From contig CM037598.1 of assembly GCA_021018995.1 (NCBI GenBank), positions 48,623,185-48,687,184 on the forward strand: a stretch of 64,000 nucleotides of DNA. Direction: 5' to 3'. Source of the DNA: Chloranthus sessilifolius (lineage: Eukaryota > Streptophyta > Magnoliopsida > Chloranthales > Chloranthaceae). Positions within the stretch are counted from its first letter, which is position 1, and each line of letters begins with the position of its first letter. This document shows, piece by piece, positions 57,152 through 64,000 of the stretch. The notes under the pieces are model-generated. The model was given only the letters and a program-made list of their open reading frames with translations. It searched no databases and was not told where the DNA came from. A program made the position numbers and the translations under genes.

Positions 57152-57939
57152 AATTTCGAGATCAATGGGTTTGCCCAAAGACCTCGAACCCTGCTTCAAG
57201 CAAGGACACTGTGACCAGTTAAGTGAGGCGTTCTATGCCTCATATGATTGGACGCACACGCGTATTCCCATGCTATAAAATCTCAATATTTTATCTGCAA
57301 TGCAGCTGTGCCATATCAATGTCCTCAGTCTAAAGGTTCGCCTTAAATTTTTGGATCCTACTTCGAAGTAAGAGCAACGGTGTCAATCCCGGTCAAATAG
57401 TCAATGTTTTGATCGAGTCGACTCCACTGCTAAAAACTTTTCAACGAGCGCTCAGTTGGCAGATTCATATGAACGTGAGTATTTAATTCGAGATTCATCA
57501 CAAGCTATTTCGAAGGTGTGGACTCTCGGTCTGCACAGCCTAGGTGTGCGCCCTACGAGGTTTGAGGTCCAAGTAACCTCGTTATGAAAATGGTCAATCG
57601 TTGGTTGAAACCGACCTGTTGAAAATGGAACTACATATCAACCAAACTATGTGTCAGCATAGATGCAGAAGGGTTCATTTCCCTTTATTTTCGTAGGCTT
57701 AAAACCTGTATTGCAATGATATCCCTGTAAAGTGTATGCCTTGTCTCTGGGTATCCATAGGATGGTCGTTTGTTCTCGTAAATTCTACCCGGACGGGATC
57801 TAGGTCGAGACTTCCATCGCCTTTGTTGCTTATCTCCCCTAATGGGTGCATGTTTATGCATAGTTAATTGATTTGTAAGATCATTATCAATGGAAACCAG
57901 GATCGGATGTCTCCTTTGGTTGGAGTTAGCCACTTACCT
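57152..57939. other. Unassigned sequence of the PMD block
   Basis: This is non-repetitive sequence of moderate GC content. A minus-strand frame at 57685-57933 encodes a basic stretch (KQQRRWKSRPRSRPGR) but has no recognised relative and no convincing start. The stretch may be the upstream part of the PMD-bearing element. Confidence 0.4.
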
Positions 57940-59581
57940 TGTGTTCAAAAAGGGGTTTAAAATCACACAATTAAAGGATCTATTGGTTGCACACACCAAG
58001 GCAAGCAAACACACAAACTTGCAAGTATTCAGGGCCTATTGTAGCAAGTTTTAAAGGGTAAGTAAGGGTATGTCCATAGGGAAATGTGAGCTGAAAATTA
58101 AGCAAATCTCTAGATCTAAGGAAGATCTGGCACCCTACCTAATACTAAAATAACAAAAGAGAGAGGAGAGGTTTTAAGTGGATGTTACTTTAATCTAAAC
58201 TACAGAAACACAATTAAATGCATAAATGAATTAAGATTAAATCCGAAGTTCAGATCTTGCAGGTGAGAGAAATATTTGGTAAAATTTGAAACAGAAAATT
58301 GGGAGAAACAGCTTGGAGTTTAGTCTTGCTACAATTGGATTGAGTTGACAGTGTCACAAAGAATTCAGAGTGCATTAATCCCTCATCTGGCTATAAGCAT
58401 AGTTGTAGGGTAAAAGGATCTGATCTAAGCCAGAGATTTGGATTGATCTTAAGGCTATGATCTGCCACTTCAATGGTCACAGATCATCCAATAGATTCAC
58501 TCCATTCTCAAGCTTCCATCAGAACAGTATAATCACTACAACTGCTACAACTGTCAGGCCACAGACACCGGTAATTGCAGGAACATCAGATCTAGGGAGA
58601 TTAAATGGTATCCAAGAGGTCTACCAATTAAGTGGGTGAGCTATTCCCATCTACACAAATCCGATCAAGCACCAAATAAAACCAGATGAACTATGAATCT
58701 AATTACAACAATTAAACCAACATTGCATTGAAATAAAATCGCTATACAATGAAATGCTCTCAGATTTGTAGTCTGTGCATCATTTGACCCTCAATAACAT
58801 TCTCAACTCTCCCCAATTATAGATCCAACCTCACTCCTTGCTGCTTCAAAGAAATTAGCCAACCATAGTTTGGCTAAAAGAAAGAATAGAGAATTTCGAT
58901 GCAAGCTCTGATCTCGAGAATTGACCCCTTTTTCTGACCACTTCCCTTCCTTTTATAGCTTTCCTCCTCTGCCTTAGATCCATTTTTCCCGCCAATTATA
59001 GCTTCCAGAATAATTCTGTTATTCCCTCCTTTATTCCCCTTCTAGAAGGCTCTTTCAGTTAGTTGGAGTTGGGGGAGAGCACATGGGTCGGTTAGAGTTT
59101 CCCAGGGCACTTCTAGAGACTTCATGCCGGTCACCAGAGTGCCTCGAATTGCATGCAGCAGGTCACCAACTTGTAGCGTGTGCACAACAGCTTTTCTGAG
59201 AAGTCCTTCAGTCAATTTTGATAGGTTCCTGAGGCTTTCGACAGGTTTCAAACAGGCCTTTTATTCCTTTCGCTAGGATTCAGGATCGTTTCGATAGGTT
59301 CCAATAAGATGGGCTGAGAATAAAGCTCCAGCATCCGCAGCCTTCATCTGGTGTGTTCGACAAGTTGGGGGGTCCTTTTGATAGGTTGATCTCTGCACAC
59401 TATATTTTGATAGGTTTGCTTCTAACTCTTGTTGATAGATTCTCAACTTTTCGATAGGTTCTCGATTTCTGCACTAGATTCTCAACTTTTCTGCACTATG
59501 TTCGACAAGAGAATCCATCAATCATAGTGCAGAAATCCATCTCTCGATAGGTTGTTTTTAGCCTGTTTTCGATAGGTTCTA
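57940..59581 (-). repeat. E LTR, U3-middle to end
   Basis: TTCGATAGGTT motifs lie at about 59215-59580. The TATA box (minus-strand TATAAAA) is at 58951-58957, the leader stem-loop at 58457-58487, and the U5-side block (CAGGGCCTATTGTAGCAAG on the plus strand) at about 58029-58050. The end near 57940 is approximate. Confidence 0.75.
58457..58487 (-). other. Leader stem-loop, E LTR
   Basis: On the minus strand ATGATCTGT and CAGATCAT pair as in D, with one base missing from the second arm. Confidence 0.65.
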
Positions 59582-60455
59582 TTTTTTTTTTTTTTTTTTT
59601 TATGGGCTGGAATGCCACAACTGCCACCAAATGTGCTTTCTCTTCTTTCAACAAAATGTCAAACCTTGCTCCTCTAACCTCACTTCTCCTTCCACTTCTT
59701 GATTTCTCAGATTAGGGGTGAACTGAAACAGGTCAAGGGGTTTTGGGTTCAAATTTTCTTGTCTTCATCAAAGAAAACTGGGAATTTTAAGGCTCAAATG
59801 GTGCGTATCAAGGGCAGCTCAAAGGTGGGACATATTAAGCTCAAACTGTCCAAGGAATGGCTTTACTTCATTTCTTCAATGTCATGAATGTTGTCAATCT
59901 ATTTTAATTTAGATTTGCCTAACTTCTAATGATCGAAACTAGATCCAATCAGTCCTTAGAGCAAAAAAATTGCCAAGGCACTCTTCAAAGAAAATTTTTC
60001 AGGCCCAAATCTCACTGGGTATGGCCTTCCATCCAATTTTTAGGGTGTATCCTCACAGTTTTCTCTCCTTTTAGGTTCACTAAACATTAATTTTTGAAAA
60101 TTCTGGACCTTTGCTTCATGAAATATGATAAAACTACAGCTCATTTCAGTTTTAAAAAGTTTTTAATCTCCTCTTTTTCCAAAAACCAAGTGGGAAATCA
60201 CTTTATTTTCAAAAACTTTTTCAACATAGATATGCTAGCATTAACTCTTTTCATTGGTATACCTGCCATACCCCCAAACCTAAATTAAATAGTGTCCTCA
60301 CTATTCAGAGAGCATGGTAACAATGAACTGGGTATATGAAGAAAAAGATGCATAATATGCACAAAGAAAGACATAACACGGAAAAGAAGCTACTTTTAAC
60401 ATCTAAAATATGTACATGGTTCAAAGCAGTAAAAAGAAATAAGCATAAACTATAT
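59582..60455 (-). other. E 3' non-coding region, partial
   Basis: It is collinear with 44150-44870 of D (TGGAATGCCAC block, GGACAGTTTGAGC block near 59840, ACCCCCAAACC near 60270). It starts at a poly-T stretch (59582-59603), where LTR sequence joins. Confidence 0.7.
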
Positions 60456-61705
60456 TTATTTACAAGCATCATCAGGCCAATCATACAAATCTGCCAAAAT
60501 TTTCAAATCATCCTTGGATAAAGGAACTTTTCTTTTAGGTGGGGACTTCTTAGTGGACTACTTGGGGGCCTCCTCAAAATGTGTAGCAAAGTTCTTATCT
60601 TTCTTGGCAAAAGCAGCAAGAGAATCAGAATTGGAATTAGAGGGGAAGAGGATAGTAGGATCGAGGCCAAGGGTAGCAGCAACTTTCCTTCTTTCCTCCT
60701 TGGAGAGTAGAGTGGAGGAGGTGTTATGTGGGGGTGGGAGCTTAGTGGGGGCTACCTCTTCAGACTGGGTAGCAGGTTCCTTCCCTTTTCTGCGAGCAGA
60801 AGTAGAGGAAACAGATCTCTTGGCAGTAACTTTTCTCTTTGTATAAGTCCTCTTAGGTTGTGGTGGGGAAGGTTTAGCTGTAGGAAGATCTTAGGCTGGA
60901 GGGGGGGGACATTTACAGGTGGGGTAGGAGTAGGTTGAATGGCAGGAGGATTAAAAGGAGGAGCTGTAGCAAGAGGGGTTGGTTGAAATGGTTGAGAAGT
61001 CAATGAAGTAACTTTTCTCTCCAGAATATCGATTTTCTTCACTGCATAAAGCAGGTCTAACTCAGATAGTTCCTTTGTGGCCTTGAGTATCTCCTGCGCA
61101 TTGGCTAATTTTTTTTGGAGAAGCTCAACATTCTTCTTCATAAACTCAACAATGTGAGTCTGAGCCTCAGCAAGAAGTTTGGCAGACTCATAACGAGTCA
61201 GGATTTCCTTCCACCCCTGAGAGATATCTCGGAGTTAGATTCTTTGCTCCAATTCCATGAAAGCAATCCTCTCCTCATAGGAGACTTCCAGGGAAGCTCA
61301 GAGGAAAGCCATACCACTCAGGACATCTCGACGAATGGAGGGGTTGTCACTCATTGCATACAGTAAGGTGAGGTAAGGGTGTATTTAGATGGGGGACCTG
61401 AGGATAATGGGCAAAGAAGGGGTGGAGTGGAAGAAGAGGAGGGGATGGAGAAAACCAGTTCCTCTTATGGATCAGTTTAGGCAGAGGCATCTTTGAAGAC
61501 AGGTGTAGGGAGAGTGGGAGGTTGGGTGGTAGGTGGCACAGCAGCTTTAGTGGCTACTACTGGGGGTGAGGAAGGGGTAAAAGATGGGAATGGGGTAGGT
61601 ATGGGGCAAAATGGAGTGGCTACCTCCTCAGACTGGGTAGCAGCTGTGGGGGGTGGAACTATGGGTGAAGATGGAGGGGATAAAAGGATAGGCCTATTGG
61701 ATAGG
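60456..61705 (-). pseudogene. E 3' ORF, C-terminal part
   Basis: On the minus strand the segment RRDVLSGMAFL begins a coiled-coil region (MKKNVELLQKKLANAQEILK). A Pro/Thr-rich stretch, the conserved RKVTAKRSVSSTSARRKGKE segment (shared with C) and a tail LSKDDLKILADLYDWPDD follow. It is homologous to the 3' ORFs of R1, B and C. It is cut off by LTR F and broken. Confidence 0.75.
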
Positions 61706-62622
61706 TGTTAAGACCTGAAAAGTACCACTTTCCACCCCTTAACTTAGCCTTTGATTAGACCCTTAGCCATCTAATAAAGGTTTGTTCAGTGTTTTCTGTA
61801 AGCAATAAACAGTAGTGCAATAAGGCCTTAAATCTTGCTATGGAGCCTGTTTTGACCCCAGAAGTTCCTCAGCAGAATGAGAACTGAATCCAGACCTGAG
61901 AAGAGCCTCGCGCAGCTTCCCAAAGCTTCAGAGGATTCAGAAAAATATGCTTCGCGCAGTCCTTGTGAATTCCCATGACTTCACAACAACTTCTCGCACA
62001 GTTGAGTGACAGACTAGCTTTAGAATCCTACCTCGCACAGCTGTCGCGCAGTAGCCGCGGGATGCAAATGTCAAGAGAACCTCTCGCACTGTCCAGAAAC
62101 TATCAAAGCCTCGCGAGGATCCTCGCGAAGTTCCATTAAGAAGTGAACTTCTTACGCAGTTCTCGCATTGTTCAGGAAGAAAGCAGCCTCGCGAAGCCAG
62201 AGTTAGCCTCATGAAGATCTATTGTGAAATGGAATGCTTGCATAGTTCTCGCGCTATTCACAAGTAGCAATCCAACTATGTGAAGCCCAATCCAGCAATA
62301 GCATAACTATCTACCTCACGACTGCTCAAAGCATCAAGAAGCTACAACCCCGCGATGTCTGAAGTTTTAATGCTAACTCATCCTCGCGAAGTCAGTGCTA
62401 CCACGCGACAAGTCTGGGAATCGACTGCAACCTGGCAAAGCTCTGAACTCCAACTTCCATCATTCTGTAGAGGACATTCTGGGGATTTCCAGTCATTAGG
62501 GCATGCACTCCCACGATCAAATCTTCGTGCACGCGCCTCGAGGCATCGAAGGAACAATATTCGGCCATGTGGCATCGTTAAAATTAGGGTTTCCTAACCC
62601 TAATGCGCCGCCACACTACTGC

Positions 62623-62630
62623 TATATAAA
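62623..62630 (+). promoter_or_regulatory. F LTR TATA box
   Basis: TATATAAA follows the CGCGAGG array and an AAACCCTAAT-like stretch. It corresponds to 41456-41463 in C. Confidence 0.7.
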
Positions 62631-63119
62631 CCCAAACTTCGTTTAGGTTTAAGGGCTCAGACTTTATCACTGATACGAGACCTCAGATCATTTTCTTTTT
62701 TGTTTTTCTATAGTTGTAAGTAGTTTTCCTTTTTCTTTTTCTTTCTCTCCATAGTCCAGCACTTGCTGGATATGCCTTTGTATGTATTTTTGAACTAGTT
62801 TAACGGATGTTTTGTAATAGGGTATGTACTTTTATGGGATGTGTGCGAATGAGAGTTGCTCTGTGCAAGGCTGCTGCCTTGTGATCCGCCATTGCTTTGG
62901 CTGTGATTCAAAGCAATGGAGGACTGATTCTAAGGATCCATTCAGACCCAAGTGACCTGTGTGTCTGGGCTATCATGGTCCGATACAGCCTTAGCCCCAC
63001 CACAGGACCCACTAGATTTGAAATCCCCATGGGAGCCTTAGCTGGTAGCCTTGTGACTATGGTGGTGGTAGCAATATTACTGTTCTATTTTGGACTCTAT
63101 GAGGAGGATAACCTCTGGG

Positions 63120-63151
63120 ATAGTCTGTGACCATTCAAGTGGATAGGCTAT
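63120..63151 (+). other. Leader stem-loop, F LTR, proximal copy
   Basis: Arms ATAGTCTGT and ATAGGCTAT pair over 9 positions with two G-U pairs, around GACCATTCAAGTGG. Confidence 0.7.
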
Positions 63152-63550
63152 AGCCTTAGGGTGAAGCCAATCCGTAGGATCCAAGATGGATTCTTCTTCT
63201 CTGCACATGTGGTTGTAGCCTTGTGGGAGATTGTACAGAGGCAGACTCCCCCATATTTGTATAGACCCACCATCAGATGTTAGATCTGATCTGGTTATGG
63301 AGATTGTAGGCTTGTGACTAGACCATTGTAGTCCCACTCAAGCAATGGACAGCGAGATCGAAGGTTGTAGTAAATCCCTTACTGGTTCTATGTGTCTGGG
63401 ATAACATGGTCCTATACAGCCCTAGCCCCTCACATAGAGCTTTAGAGGTTGAGGTTCCCTATGGATTCTTGAGCTTATAGCCTGGATGAAGTAGTGCCTA
63501 TAATGATTAACTTATTTTGACCCATCTCTGGACTGTGGTTCCCCTATGGG

Positions 63551-63582
63551 ATAGTCTGTGACCATTTGAGTGGACAGGTTAT
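63551..63582 (+). other. Leader stem-loop, F LTR, distal copy
   Basis: Arms ATAGTCTGT and ACAGGTTAT pair over 9 positions with two G-U pairs, around GACCATTTGAGTGG. It lies 431 nt after the proximal copy. Confidence 0.7.
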
Positions 63583-64000
63583 AGCCTTAAGGGATTGGAT
63601 CATGGCACAGAGATGGGTTGGATTCTTTCTCCTCAGTGGTGATAATGTAGCCATTGGATAGGATTTCTATAACATCAGATCTGAATTTGAGTTACAAAAC
63701 TCCTCTGATCTAGACCTAATAGCATACTTCTCACCATTTTATATTTATTTTCCCACACTCCATCCATCTTCTCAACCCTTTTTGTAGTTAATTCATTAGG
63801 CTAACTTAGGATATTTAGAATAAGTGACCCTAAACTCCCTTCCTTTTAGGACTGCCAGATCTGTAGTCAGATCTAGAGGGACTACTAGAGATGGCTCCCT
63901 TGGAGGCGTAGATCACCTTTCCCTGTGGGGCAAACTCTTACTTATCAAAACTTGCTACAAATGGACCCTGTATCTTGTAGGTCTAGGATTTCTCAGTTGT

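Larger units (their letters stand above)
57940..61705 (-). mobile_element. E: Athila-like element remnant
   Basis: On the minus strand the order is the end of the 3' ORF (61705-60456), 3' region (60455-59582), and then directly the middle of an LTR (59581-57940). The polypurine tract, the conserved hairpin and the LTR start are missing at the 59581/59582 junction, so a deletion has joined the two parts. The LTR carries TTCGATAGGTT motifs, as in D. LTR F is inserted at 61705/61706. The remnant is broken and old. Confidence 0.78.
61706..64000 (+). mobile_element. F: LTR of another Athila-like element, running off the window
   Basis: The LTR starts TGTTAAGACCTGAAAAG, very similar to the C LTR start. 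It contains CGCGAGG/CGCGCAG motifs (about 61900-62420), a TATA box (TATATAAA, 62623-62630), two leader stem-loops, and the U5-side block AAACTTGCTACAAATGGACCC (about 63950) near the right edge. The LTR end is not reached, so it is at least 2.3 kb. Whether it is a solo LTR or the left LTR of a full plus-strand element cannot be told. It interrupts the 3' ORF of E. Confidence 0.85.

Noticed and set aside
57685-57933. Small basic protein gene on the minus strand
   Set aside because: There is no family resemblance, no clear start or promoter, and it ends within unassigned sequence.

Overview
This is nuclear DNA of a flowering plant, almost certainly from repeat-dense (heterochromatic or pericentromeric) sequence. 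Nearly all of it is a nest of large Ty3/gypsy LTR retrotransposons of the Athila/Tat branch: tRNA-Asp-type primer binding sites (TGGCGCCGTTGCCGGGGA and decayed forms), gag, protease-RT-RNase H-integrase in gypsy order, and an extra 3' ORF in the position where Athila carries its so-called env. The species cannot be named from the sequence. No ordinary single-copy gene, tRNA, rRNA or CRISPR array was found.

Layout. 1-5698 (+): 3' end of element R1 with its 3' LTR, which also serves as the left LTR of R2. 5699-26773 (+): R2, a gag-only non-autonomous derivative whose 3' LTR is split by B. 11766-26245 (+): B, the youngest and most complete copy, with both LTRs, an open gag, recognisable pol and 3' ORF, and a near-perfect 5-bp target duplication. 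26774-42430 (-): C, an older full-structure copy whose left LTR has lost its U5 side. 42431-49332 (-): D, long LTRs around a 3.1-kb interior with no coding capacity. 49333-about 50240 (+): LTR fragment G. About 50241-57939 (-): a block of different origin holding a seven-exon plant-mobile-domain (PMD) pseudogene and a decayed coiled-coil ORF resembling the DUF7745-type plant ORF. About 57940-61705 (-): element E, 3' ORF, 3' region and part of an LTR. 61706-64000 (+): LTR F, inserted into the 3' ORF of E and running off the window.

The strongest new signals are non-coding. (1) A 32-nt stem-loop with a 9-bp stem lies about 0.4-0.5 kb (second copies up to 0.9 kb) after the TATA box of the LTRs in which both are visible. 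Eleven copies are seen and the stem shows compensating changes. (2) A 21-nt stem-loop with a 7-bp stem and loop AYGCTAA lies 75-95 nt before the LTR in five copies and also covaries; it survives in D, which has lost all coding sequence. (3) Each LTR lineage carries its own short CG-centred motif array in U3 (TCGAGAGGTT, CGCGAGG, TTCGAAAAG or TTCGATAGGTT). In B and C the spacer between integrase and the 3' ORF carries the same motif type as that element's own LTR, followed by a TATA-like box. This suggests a separate internal promoter for the 3' ORF. (4) In the PMD block, paired 23-nt near-palindromes about 48 nt apart stand upstream of both genes.

The retroelements are treated as fossils: extents, family, parts and rough ages are given, without itemising lesions. 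LTR divergences are estimates by eye from sampled stretches.
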